Positions 26,523 to 34,871 of a stretch of DNA of 64,000 nucleotides are shown here, piece by piece (position 1 is the first letter of the stretch; every line of letters begins with the position of its first letter). Below the pieces are notes generated by a model, which worked only from the letters and a program-made list of their open reading frames with translations, did not search any database and had not been told where the DNA came from. This stretch comes from HLUCCA09 sp038745585. Lineage in GTDB: Bacteria > Pseudomonadota > Alphaproteobacteria > Rhodobacterales > Rhodobacteraceae. The position numbers were made by a program, and so were the translations under genes. Where the stretch lies: assembly GCA_038745585.1 (NCBI GenBank), contig JBCDLH010000009.1, positions 1-64,000 on the forward strand, read 5' to 3'.

Positions 26523-26562
26523 CAACGGCACGCTCCCGGGGCGCACATGGCGGGTGTAACCC

Positions 26563-27390
26563 TCATCGCACGGCCCCCATCGTCATGCCCTGAACGAAGT
26601 ATTTCCGGATCGCGAGGGCGAGAACGAACATCGGTGCCATGATGATGATCCCGGCGGCCGAGAGGAGGTTCCACAGATCGCCCTCTTCGCCTCGGAAAAG
26701 CGCCAGCCCTATGGGCAGTGTCACCGCATCTCGGTTGGTCAGGATGAGCGCGAACAGAAACTCGTTCCACGCAAGGATGAAACAGAAAATTCCCGCCGTC
26801 AGGAGGCCCGGCGCGGCCATCGGCAAGACGATGTTCCAGATCACCTGAAGCCGCGACGACCCGTCGACCATCGCCGCCTCTTCGGTGTCCATCGGAATGC
26901 CATCGATGAAGCCTTTGATCATCCAGATCGCAAACGGCATCACGATGGCCAGATTGACGAGGATCAGCCCGAGGCGCGTGTCGAGCAGGCCGAGGTCGCG
27001 GAACATAACGAAAAACGGCAGGATGATCACCACCGCCGGCACAAACTGCGTGGCGAGGATGACCACAAGGATAGTGGTCTCGAAGCGCAGCCGGAAGCGA
27101 CTAAAGGAATAGGCTGCCATCGTTGCAATGGGCACGGCGAAGAGCACGGTCACGCCGGCAACGACCGTAGAATTCCAAAGCTTCTGACCAAGGAAATAAG
27201 GATCGTCGAACACCTCGCCAAAATTCTCGAAGGTCGGCGTGAAGAAGAGCCGAAGCTGATAAACCTCGACATGCGATTTGAAGGCCGCAAGGAAGATCCA
27301 GATGATCGGGATCAGCATGACGAAGGCGGCGACTAGGATCAGCACGTTTTGCGCTGCGCGCCACATTCGCTGTTGTTGCTTGCCTGTCAT
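26563..27390 (-). CDS. Carbohydrate-type ABC transporter permease (MalG-like)
   Basis: 275 residues with six transmembrane segments and the EAA motif near the end (EEAAMVDGSSRLQVIWNIVL). N-terminal span LILVAAFVMLIPIIWIFLAA. It forms the channel with the adjacent permease, whose stop lies 4 bp upstream. Confidence 0.92.
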   Translation of the reverse strand: MTGKQQQRMWRAAQNVLILVAAFVMLIPIIWIFLAAFKSHVEVYQLRLFFTPTFENFGEVFDDPYFLGQKLWNSTVVAGVTVLFAVPIATMAAYSFSRFRLRFETTILVVILATQFVPAVVIILPFFVMFRDLGLLDTRLGLILVNLAIVMPFAIWMIKGFIDGIPMDTEEAAMVDGSSRLQVIWNIVLPMAAPGLLTAGIFCFILAWNEFLFALILTNRDAVTLPIGLALFRGEEGDLWNLLSAAGIIIMAPMFVLALAIRKYFVQGMTMGAVR

Positions 27391-27394
27391 CGCC

Positions 27395-28267
27395 TCAATC
27401 CTTTTTGAAGACGAACTTGGCGTAGAAATACGTGAGCGCGATCATCGGGAGGACCATCAGCCAAGCCACGGCGGCAGAGTAGCCGATCTGCCCGTAGCGC
27501 AGGCCGTTGGTGTAGATGTAATGGCTCAGCGTCTGGGTCGCAGTGCCCGGCCCGCCATTCGTCAGCATGAAGACTTGATCGAAAGTCTTGAGGCTGAAGA
27601 TCGCCTTTAGGATGATCACGACGGCAAGCACCGGCAGCAGTTGCGGGAGCGTCACGTCCTTAAAAACGCGCCAGCCCGAAGCACCGTCGACCTGCGCGGC
27701 CTCGAGCGTTTCCTGCGGAACGCTGGCCAACCCGCCGATCAGAACGAGCGTAAGAAATGGGATCCATCCCCAGACATCGGCCATGACCACGACAGCAAAG
27801 GCCAGATCGGGATCCGCGAGCCAGCTCACATCGGCGAGCGGCGGGAAAAGCACGCCAAAGAACGCATCAAAAAGCCCAAACTCCGGGTTGAACATGAACC
27901 GGAACGACACGCCGATCAGCGCGGGGCTCATCGCGAAGGGCAGGATCAGAAGCGTCTGCACACCCGAACGCAGCGCTCCGCCGCGCACCAAAAGAAGCGC
28001 AAGCCCGAGCGCCAGGATCGTGGTGAGTGTAACGGTTACGAATGTGTAGAGTGCTGTCACCCAGACCGAGTTCCAAAACGCGGGCTCATAGAGGAAGGCC
28101 CAGGTGTAATTCTCGATGCCGAGATAGCCTTGGGGAAAGTTAGGCCGGTTCATCCGCCCTTCGGTGAAGGAGAGGCGCAGGCTTTCGGCAAGCGGCCAGA
28201 CCGCCGTTGCGAATACGACGAGCACCGCCGGCACGACCAGCAGGTATTTGAGGGTATCGTCACGCAT
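27395..28267 (-). CDS. Carbohydrate-type ABC transporter permease (MalF/UgpA-like)
   Basis: 290 residues, six spans (first LKYLLVVPAVLVVFATAVWP), EAA motif LEAAQVDGASGWRVFKDVTL. GGAG precedes the start at a good distance. Inner-membrane half of the importer together with the MalG-like protein. Confidence 0.92.
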   Translation of the reverse strand: MRDDTLKYLLVVPAVLVVFATAVWPLAESLRLSFTEGRMNRPNFPQGYLGIENYTWAFLYEPAFWNSVWVTALYTFVTVTLTTILALGLALLLVRGGALRSGVQTLLILPFAMSPALIGVSFRFMFNPEFGLFDAFFGVLFPPLADVSWLADPDLAFAVVVMADVWGWIPFLTLVLIGGLASVPQETLEAAQVDGASGWRVFKDVTLPQLLPVLAVVIILKAIFSLKTFDQVFMLTNGGPGTATQTLSHYIYTNGLRYGQIGYSAAVAWLMVLPMIALTYFYAKFVFKKD

Positions 28268-28319
28268 CGTTCGCTCCGAAGGCGCGCCCGACTGCCCGAG
28301 CGCGCCCAGATGTCACCGG

Positions 28320-29642
28320 TTACTGAATGCGGCCCGCACGGCGCAGCACCCGGTCAGATTGCTCGGCCGCGGCGATCATCAGGTCGCGCACATTGCCGCC
28401 CGCCGCCGCTTCAGCGATCGCCGCCGACAGGATGTCGCCGACCTCGGGCCATTCCGCGATTTGCGGCATGATGTCGGAATTGCGCAGGCTGTCATAGGCG
28501 GCCGCCTGGATGTTGGCGTTGGCCGCGTTTACATCCGGATCGGTCAGCGAGCTCACATGGGTCACAACGTTGTTGATGATGCTCTCGCCGCTCACCTCCC
28601 GCTCGATGGCGTTGGCGCGGTCCATGTCGGGGTTTGAAAGCCACTTGAGAAACTCCCACGCCGCTTCCTGATTTTGCGAATAGCTCGAGATCGAGAACGG
28701 CATCGAGATAGCATAGGTCGCCGTCGTGCCCTGGTAGGAGGGCATGCCGACAAAGCCCACTTGATCCGCCGTCAGCGTCGAGTTCTCGGGGTTGATGAAG
28801 CCCGAATAAGACCACCACCACACCGGGATCATCGCCGAGTTGCCCTGCATGAAGGATTGCCGCGCATCCTGCTCGACAAAGGCAAGCGAGCTTGGGTTGG
28901 TTACCTGGTGCTCGGTATGAAGCGCAATGTAGGCCTCCGTCGCGGCAAGCGCCTCCTCGCTTGTCCAGCCGGCGGTAAAGTCGTCGTTGAAGATCTTGCC
29001 GCCCGCGGCCCAGAGGAAGTTGATCCAGATGAAGAGGTTCTGCCGGTTTCCGTCGTTGTTGTAGTAGAGCGCGAGCGGTGAGATGTCCGGGTTGGTTTCG
29101 TTGAGCTCTTTGCCGATGGCGATCACGTCCTCCCAGGTCGCCGGAGGCGTTTCGATCAGATCCTTGCGGTAGAACATGAGCTGGGCATGGGCGCGGAGCG
29201 GGAAGCCCAGCGTTTCGCCTTGATATTGCGCGGAGCGTGCGAAAGCGGGCGGATACCGATCCATCGATATGCCGTCGCGCGCCATCCAATCGTCGATCCG
29301 GGCGAGCCAATGGGCGTTGGGCGGACCCCAGCTGTCTAGATAATTGACAACATCGAAGGCGCCGTTTGCCGCGATCCCCTCAGCGTTCACCCGCTCCTGC
29401 AGCGAGCCGAAGGGGATGAACGTCCATTCGACGTTGATGCCTGTCAGGTCAGTGAACTCTGCGTCGCGGAGACGCAACCCGTCGAATTGCGGGGTCACCA
29501 CCGACAGCACGTTGATCGTCGTTCCCGCGAACGGCTTGTCGGGCAACAGCCCATAGGGGACCGCCTGTGCCGCGGCGATCTGGGGCAGAGCGGCGGCCAT
29601 GGCAGCGGCCGAAACGGTGGTGAGAAATGTGCGTCTTTGCAT
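28320..29642 (-). CDS. Extracellular solute-binding protein of the ABC importer
   Basis: 440 residues beginning with a twin-arginine-like signal (MQRRTFLTTVSAAAMAAALP). GGGAGG stands 7-8 nt before the ATG. The body has the family-1 (sugar/glycerol-phosphate) binding fold with conserved blocks GINVEWTFIPFGSLQERVNA and DVVNYLDSWGP. It is the first gene of the six-gene operon. The substrate cannot be named, but the dicupin and RraA enzymes downstream suggest a sugar acid or related carboxylate. Confidence 0.88.
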   Translation of the reverse strand: MQRRTFLTTVSAAAMAAALPQIAAAQAVPYGLLPDKPFAGTTINVLSVVTPQFDGLRLRDAEFTDLTGINVEWTFIPFGSLQERVNAEGIAANGAFDVVNYLDSWGPPNAHWLARIDDWMARDGISMDRYPPAFARSAQYQGETLGFPLRAHAQLMFYRKDLIETPPATWEDVIAIGKELNETNPDISPLALYYNNDGNRQNLFIWINFLWAAGGKIFNDDFTAGWTSEEALAATEAYIALHTEHQVTNPSSLAFVEQDARQSFMQGNSAMIPVWWWSYSGFINPENSTLTADQVGFVGMPSYQGTTATYAISMPFSISSYSQNQEAAWEFLKWLSNPDMDRANAIEREVSGESIINNVVTHVSSLTDPDVNAANANIQAAAYDSLRNSDIMPQIAEWPEVGDILSAAIAEAAAGGNVRDLMIAAAEQSDRVLRRAGRIQ

Positions 29643-29976
29643 CGCGGTACCTCCCAGTTGTGCGATTCAGTGTTTTGGCTGTGAGGATACGGGGAGCGGC
29701 CGACGCCACCAAGGAAAAACTGCAATCGTATGCAAAGTGTCACGCCAGGCTCTCGGATCTCGCACATAACTCATCGATAACAATACTTTAGAGAGGCTTG
29801 ACGGCATCCAACGGAGGTGCGGGCTTCGCTGTGCAGCAACATCAAGAAACCGCACGAGCGCCGATCGCTCAATTGAGAGCGAAAAAAGTCTTGGGGTTTG
29901 TCGATTGGTGCGTCGCCCGCCCGTCGTTGAGGTGAAGAGGCAAAGATGCCCTTCGCATCAACGAGAGGACAGACCA
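29643..29976. other. Divergent intergenic region, no gene
   Basis: About 330 bp between the ABC binding protein and the SRPBCC gene. It presumably holds the promoters of both operons. No clear operator was recognised. Confidence 0.5.
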
Positions 29977-30489
29977 ATGAAGATCATGAAACGCACCGCT
30001 TACAGCCTCGGCACCCTCGCCGCGCTCACCGCCGCTACCCTGGCCTTGCCCCGCCATGTCAGCGTCGAGCGCAGCTCGCTCATCGACGCATCCCCGAGCG
30101 AGATCCTCGCTCTTGCCGCATCGAACGCAGGCTATCAGCGCTTCAACCCCTACCAGACGATCGACCCGGATCTCGAAGTCGCCTTTTTCGGCCCAGCATC
30201 GGGTGTCGGCTCGGGCTTTCACTTTGACAGCCGCGATGGCACCGGCAGCCAGATTGTCGCTGAAGTTACGCAGACCGAAGTCGTCTACGTCATCGATCTC
30301 GGGCGGATGGGCCAGCCTACACAATCCATTGCCGCCGTTGCCACAGAGGCCGGCACCGAGGTTACCTGGCGGATGCAGAGCGATATGCGGATGAACCCGG
30401 TCTTCCGCGTGTTCGGCCTGTTCATGGATGGCATGATGGGCCCAACCTTCGAACTCGGACTTGAAAATCTCGCCGAAGCCGCGGCCTAA
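29977..30489 (+). CDS. SRPBCC-family (polyketide cyclase/START-like) protein
   Basis: From ATG 29977 (with GAGAGGA before it) the protein is about 170 residues. The N-terminus carries a hydrophobic segment (AYSLGTLAALTAATLALP), then the domain START-like VERSSLIDASPSEILALAAS through EVTWRMQSDMRMNPVFRVF. Membrane-anchored or exported SRPBCC proteins of this sort bind hydrophobic ligands; the ligand is unknown. It precedes the YciI/sigma pair by 25 bp and is probably in the same transcript. Confidence 0.82.
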   Translation: MKIMKRTAYSLGTLAALTAATLALPRHVSVERSSLIDASPSEILALAASNAGYQRFNPYQTIDPDLEVAFFGPASGVGSGFHFDSRDGTGSQIVAEVTQTEVVYVIDLGRMGQPTQSIAAVATEAGTEVTWRMQSDMRMNPVFRVFGLFMDGMMGPTFELGLENLAEAAA

Positions 30490-30514
30490 TCCGCTGACCC
30501 AGAAAGGATATTCC

Positions 30515-30868
30515 ATGCGTTACACATTCTTGCTTTATTCCAATCCCGCCGACTTCGCAGACCTCACGCCCGAGGATTGGGCGCGCGAAAAGCAAGTGTA
30601 CGGTGCTTATATCGGTGCGCTCCAGGAGGCGGGCGTGTTCGTCGATACCGACTGGCTCCACCCTGCAGACACGGCGACCACGATCACCCTCAAGGACGGT
30701 GAGAAGCGCGTCCAAGACGGGCCGTTTGCCGACACGAAGGAAACGCTCGGCGGCTTTTTCGCCATTGACGTGCCCGATCTCGACGCCGCGCTTGCCTGGG
30801 CCGAAAAGTGCCCCGCCGCCAAGACAGGTAAGGTCGAAATCCGCGCCTCCGCAATGGGCGACTATTGA
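30515..30868 (+). CDS. YciI-family (DGPF) protein associated with the sigma factor
   Basis: 117 residues, AAAGGA before the ATG. The YCII/DGPF fold shows TITLKDGEKRVQDGPFADTK with the diagnostic DGPF. Such proteins are encoded beside ECF42-type sigma factors and are thought to work with them. Its TGA overlaps the TTG start of the sigma gene (TTGA), indicating coupled translation. Confidence 0.88.
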   Translation: MRYTFLLYSNPADFADLTPEDWAREKQVYGAYIGALQEAGVFVDTDWLHPADTATTITLKDGEKRVQDGPFADTKETLGGFFAIDVPDLDAALAWAEKCPAAKTGKVEIRASAMGDY

Positions 30869-32079
30869 GCGAGGCAGCATCCAGGGCGCGGGCGGAGGAT
30901 GTGGCCCGCGCCGCCTATGGCAAGCTTGTTGCCATGCTTGCCAGCCGCTCGGGCGACATCATCGCGGCCGAAGACGCGCTCTCGGAGGCCTTTGTCGCAG
31001 CCCTGCGCACCTGGCCCGAACGCGGCGTGCCTGACCAGCCCGAAGCCTGGCTTCTGACCGTGGCCAAAAACAGACGCATCGACGAGGCGCGCAAAACAGC
31101 GCGGCTCGTCGTGACAGACGAGGTGCCCGAGATGGCCGATCCGATGACGGTTGAGACAAAGGACGTGCTCGATGAGCGGCTGAAGCTCCTCTTCGTCTGC
31201 GCCCACCCCGCGATTGAGGCCGACCTACGCACGCCCTTGATGCTGCAAACAGTGCTGGGCCTCGAAGCCGAAGAGATCGCACGTGCCTTTCTCGTCTCGC
31301 CCGCCGCAATGGCGCAGCGCCTCGTCCGCGCCAAGCGCAAGATCAAGGCTGCCGCAATCCCGTTTGCCGTGCCCGACGCCGATGCCTACGCGGATCGGAT
31401 GGGTGCGGTGCTCGAGGCCGTCTACGGCGCCTATGCCGTCGATTGGCTCTCGGGCGCGGGCGATCTCTCCCATGAGGCTTTCTTTTTGTCGACGATCCTT
31501 GCCGAGCTCGCACCGGACAACCCCGAAGCGCTCGGGCTGACGGCGCTGATCGGCTTCATAGAGGCGCGGCGCGCGGCGCGCATCTGCGGCGGAATGCTCG
31601 TCCCCGTGCCAGAGCAAGACACATCCCTCTGGGACCAGACGCTGATCGACCGCTCCGCGCACCATCTGACGCGCGCCTCCCGCATCGGCGAAACCGGACG
31701 GTTCCAGCTCGAAGCGGCGATCCAGGCTGTGCACGCGGCGCGGGCCGTCACAGGGCGCACCGATTGGCGTGCGCTCTCTCAGCTTTATGCGGGTCTTCTG
31801 GCCGGGCACCCGACGATTGGAGCCGCTGTCAGCCGCGCTGCGGTCGTGGCCGAGGATGCGGGTCCTGCGGAGGGGCTGAAGCTCCTCGATCAGATCGCGT
31901 TTTCGGACCTTGAGCGCTACCAGCCCTCCCATGCAGTCCGCGCCCATTGCTATGCCGCGCTCGGGCGGGTGGCCGACGCCGCCGAAGCCTATGCCAAAGC
32001 CCTCTCACTCTCGACCGATCCGCCCTCCCGCCGCTGGCTCGAGAAAAAACTGTCCGGTCTGCGTCAAAAGATGTCCTGA
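30865..32079 (+). CDS. ECF42-type RNA polymerase sigma factor with long C-terminal extension
   Basis: 404 residues from a TTG overlapping the YciI stop. Sigma region 2 reads EDALSEAFVAALRTW then PEAWLLTVAKNRRIDEARK. Region 4 has the HTH EEIARAFLVSPAAMAQRLVR. Beyond residue ~185 is the DUF6596/TPR-like extension (ALGLTALIGFIEARRAARIC; ALGRVADAAEAYAKALSL). ECF42 factors lack a classical anti-sigma; the extension is needed for activity and a DGPF protein is the usual partner. The regulon may include its own operon. Confidence 0.9.
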   Translation: MSEAASRARAEDVARAAYGKLVAMLASRSGDIIAAEDALSEAFVAALRTWPERGVPDQPEAWLLTVAKNRRIDEARKTARLVVTDEVPEMADPMTVETKDVLDERLKLLFVCAHPAIEADLRTPLMLQTVLGLEAEEIARAFLVSPAAMAQRLVRAKRKIKAAAIPFAVPDADAYADRMGAVLEAVYGAYAVDWLSGAGDLSHEAFFLSTILAELAPDNPEALGLTALIGFIEARRAARICGGMLVPVPEQDTSLWDQTLIDRSAHHLTRASRIGETGRFQLEAAIQAVHAARAVTGRTDWRALSQLYAGLLAGHPTIGAAVSRAAVVAEDAGPAEGLKLLDQIAFSDLERYQPSHAVRAHCYAALGRVADAAEAYAKALSLSTDPPSRRWLEKKLSGLRQKMS

Positions 32080-32142
32080 TGCTTCGCTCGCTCCGAGCAA
32101 GGCTCCGGTCGCGCCCGGAAAGACCGGGGACGTAACACAGCG

Positions 32143-33159
32143 TCACAGGCCGAGATCCGCCGCCAGCACGTCGATGATCTGGGCATGTATGGCGCGCCGG
32201 TCGGTGCCCTGCGGGTCCGTACAGACCGGCTCGTCCCCCTCTTCAGCGAGGATCGCAGCGCCGATGTCGGTGCAGGGCGGGAGGGCCGTGAAATGCGCCG
32301 CAGGAGCGAGGTCAGTTACCTCGGCCTCCGGCAAAAGCGCCCTGAGGCCGCTTGCGTAGATGTCCGTCGCAAAGAGCCGCGTGACGGCGTACCCCAAGCT
32401 GACCAGCCGGACATTGCCGATGAGCCCTGCTGCGTTCGCGGGCTTGAGCCCCCAGATCGGGCCGGGGTCGATGGCCGCCACATGGGTAATCCGCGCGTCG
32501 CCATAGGTGGCATCCCAGACCTCCGCAGAGAGTTCGGCCAAAGACACTCTAGCCGCTTCGATATCGGCGCAGTGGCTCGAGGCCTGTCCGACGTCTTTAC
32601 AATGCGCACGGTATCCCTGCAGGTTGCCGCGCAGCCCTCCGAGCGACAGCGCCGTCCAGCCGCCATAGGAAAAGCCTGCAGCCATGATCCGGGTGCGGTC
32701 GATCAACGGAGCAAGGTCCGGGTCGGTAAGAAGTTCGTCGAGCACAAGGCTCAATTCCTGCGCCCGCGTCCCGTGCCGCAGGCCGGCCTGCATGTCAAAG
32801 TCGCCCGTCGTCGAGTTGGGATGATTGTCCATCGCGACGAGGGCGCCGCGCTCAGCAAGACCCGCGGCGAGCCAAGACAGGGTGCGGATGTTTCCGCCCA
32901 AGCCGTGGCTGAGGAGCACGACCGGAAACGGGCCGTCTGCCAAGGTCGCCCCCTTGCGCATCGCAGCACCCACGAAGACCGGGTTTGCGCCAAAGGCGAC
33001 GGCGGTGCCGTCGTCCAAGCCGGGGTATACCATCACCCCTTCGAGAGCGCGCGCATGGTGTGGCGCGGAGATCGTCAGTGGCCGCAGCCCTGCGCTGTCG
33101 GCCTTGGCATCAGCCAGCGCAACGGCGAGGCAGATCATCGCAAAAAGCGTCGTTTTCAT
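32143..33159 (-). CDS. Secreted alpha/beta hydrolase (dienelactone hydrolase-like)
   Basis: 338 residues from ATG 33159, preceded by AAGGGGG. Signal peptide FAMICLAVALADAKA. Oxyanion/HG motif VVLLSHGLGGNIRTLSWLA, nucleophile elbow IMAAGFSYGGWTALSLGG, acid in IDPGPIWG, and a histidine in APAAHFTALP near the end. It also carries three cysteines (CKDVGQASSHC, PPCTDIG) that could form disulfides in the periplasm. It is divergent from an AraC gene that is its likely regulator. Confidence 0.85.
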   Translation of the reverse strand: MKTTLFAMICLAVALADAKADSAGLRPLTISAPHHARALEGVMVYPGLDDGTAVAFGANPVFVGAAMRKGATLADGPFPVVLLSHGLGGNIRTLSWLAAGLAERGALVAMDNHPNSTTGDFDMQAGLRHGTRAQELSLVLDELLTDPDLAPLIDRTRIMAAGFSYGGWTALSLGGLRGNLQGYRAHCKDVGQASSHCADIEAARVSLAELSAEVWDATYGDARITHVAAIDPGPIWGLKPANAAGLIGNVRLVSLGYAVTRLFATDIYASGLRALLPEAEVTDLAPAAHFTALPPCTDIGAAILAEEGDEPVCTDPQGTDRRAIHAQIIDVLAADLGL

Positions 33160-33297
33160 TGGGGCCCCCTTGGCGGTATCGGATGTCTTCAACAAAACCG
33201 CATGCAGCAGCCACGCGACCTCGAACCGGTTCGAGGTCGCGCAGATCGCGATTAAGAACCAAACCGGGGGCAAATGCCGCCGCAGGAGCCCAGCCCG

Positions 33298-34305
33298 ATG
33301 CCAAGCCTCCCAATCCCCTTGGTCAGTGCCCTGATTCTGGGCTTTCTGCTGGCGCGGATCTGGCTCGTCGATGGACGTCGTGGCCCGCTCGTCGGCCTCC
33401 TTGCACTCTGCGCCCTGCAAGGCCTCGTGATCTCGCTTGTACAGCACTATGGGCTCACGGCGGTGAGGCCTGCCCAAGCGATCATCGCCTCGTTGATCCC
33501 GCCAGCGGCATGGAACGCGTTTCAGTCGACGGCCGTGCGCCCGCCCCAGCGGCGCGACCTTGTGCATCTCTTGCCTCCAGCGCTGACGGTCTTGGGTCTC
33601 TTGGGCCAACCGATGCTGCTTGACGCGTTGATCCCCGCCTTTTTCTTCGCCTATGGCGGCGCGCTCCTCTGGCGCGGCTCGGAAAGCAGCGACCGGATGC
33701 CGAGGATCCGCCTAGAGACGGGGGATCTGCCGGGCCGGATTTGGCGCATGATCGGCGCCGCCTTGATCCTATCGGGGCTGAGCGACGTCTTGATCGCGCT
33801 GGTGCTGATCGCCGGTCAGCCGCACTATCAGCCTTGGATCGTGACGATCTTCTCCAGCGGCATGCTCCTTGTCATCGGAGGGCTCAGCCTCTCGCAGGCC
33901 CTCGTCCCGGCACACGACGCGACAGCTGAGACGCGCGCCAAGCCGCTCACGGCCGAGGACGGGCAAATCGTTGCCCGGCTCCAGACGCTGATGGCCGAGC
34001 AGAGGCTCTATCTCGACCCTGACCTCACCCTCGCTCAACTCGCTCGCCGCATGCGCCTTCCGGTCAAGCAGCTCTCCGGGGCGATCAACCGTGTAACGGG
34101 TGAGAACGTGTCGCGCTTCATCAACGGCGCGCGCATCGTCGCGGCGCAGAAAGCGCTGGACCGGGGCGAGAACATCACCAACGCGATGCTGTCGGCGGGG
34201 TTCAACACGAAGTCCAACTTCAACCGAGAGTTTCGCCGTGTGACAGGAAATAGCCCAAGCGCCTGGCTGGCGGAAAGGCCCGGCTCGCGGCCCGCAAACG
34301 AGTGA
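33298..34305 (+). CDS. AraC-family regulator with a membrane N-terminus
   Basis: From ATG 33298 the protein is 335 residues. The first ~210 residues carry about seven hydrophobic spans (PLVSALILGFLLARIW; WIVTIFSSGMLLVIGGLSLS). The C-terminal ~100 residues are the AraC double HTH (LTLAQLARRMRLPVKQLSGA; NITNAMLSAGFNTKSNFNRE then FRRVTGNSPSAWL). It is the second protein of this architecture in the window. Divergent from the secreted hydrolase. Confidence 0.88.
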   Translation: MPSLPIPLVSALILGFLLARIWLVDGRRGPLVGLLALCALQGLVISLVQHYGLTAVRPAQAIIASLIPPAAWNAFQSTAVRPPQRRDLVHLLPPALTVLGLLGQPMLLDALIPAFFFAYGGALLWRGSESSDRMPRIRLETGDLPGRIWRMIGAALILSGLSDVLIALVLIAGQPHYQPWIVTIFSSGMLLVIGGLSLSQALVPAHDATAETRAKPLTAEDGQIVARLQTLMAEQRLYLDPDLTLAQLARRMRLPVKQLSGAINRVTGENVSRFINGARIVAAQKALDRGENITNAMLSAGFNTKSNFNREFRRVTGNSPSAWLAERPGSRPANE

Positions 34306-34638
34306 TCGAGCGTGTATCGGCTCAGTCTGCACACGAGGTTTATTCGACGGCGGCGAAGCGTCTCCATCGGCAGCCGGACCGCGCCTAGATCTAGGCCATT
34401 TCTGTGCCGCGCGGCAGCCCTGCGCGCCAGCGGATTGTCTTGCGCACTGGCCGCCGCCCACCAGCAGACCAAGCGGCGCGCAACCCATTCGAGGAGATCT
34501 AATCGAAGGGCATCGGCTCTCTGAGGCGCGACGAAAAGACGTGCATGATCGTTTTTGTCGGGATTGACGCTCTCCATCGCGTTCGACACTCTAGGCGCGC
34601 CGAGCCACAGCGATCTGCAAGCCCGGCCCTATTCCAGC
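34306..34638. other. Intergenic region, no gene recognised
   Basis: About 330 bp after the AraC stop. The palindrome CCTAGATCTAGG occurs near 34385-34396. The likely promoter of the imelysin operon lies between here and 34872. No clear iron-regulator box could be assigned by eye. Confidence 0.45.
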
Positions 34639-34857
34639 ATGTCCAAAGGGGGCCCCGTGGACGATTGGCCGACTTCTAGAGAACGCGACCATACGGCGCC
34701 GCCGATGTGCTGGAAGGAACTCCTGGAGCTTTCCCTCGACGGGCGCGTCCGGTTGGAGCATGCCCTCGAACCCTATCTCGACCGGGTGCGCAGCGCACAG
34801 AGCGATCACCCATCCGCGCCGGCAAGCCCGTCGCGCGGCCCCACCGAAAACACGTAA
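34639..34857 (+). CDS. Hypothetical small protein upstream of the imelysin operon
   Basis: 72 codons, ATG preceded by no clear ribosome site, ending 12 bp before the imelysin start. Third positions are mostly G or C as in real genes here, and the middle (MCWKELLELSLDGRVRLEHA then LEPYLDRV) looks amphipathic. No family recognised. It could be a short leader protein or chance. Confidence 0.3.
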   Translation: MSKGGPVDDWPTSRERDHTAPPMCWKELLELSLDGRVRLEHALEPYLDRVRSAQSDHPSAPASPSRGPTENT

Positions 34858-34871
34858 CAGGGAATGTAACA

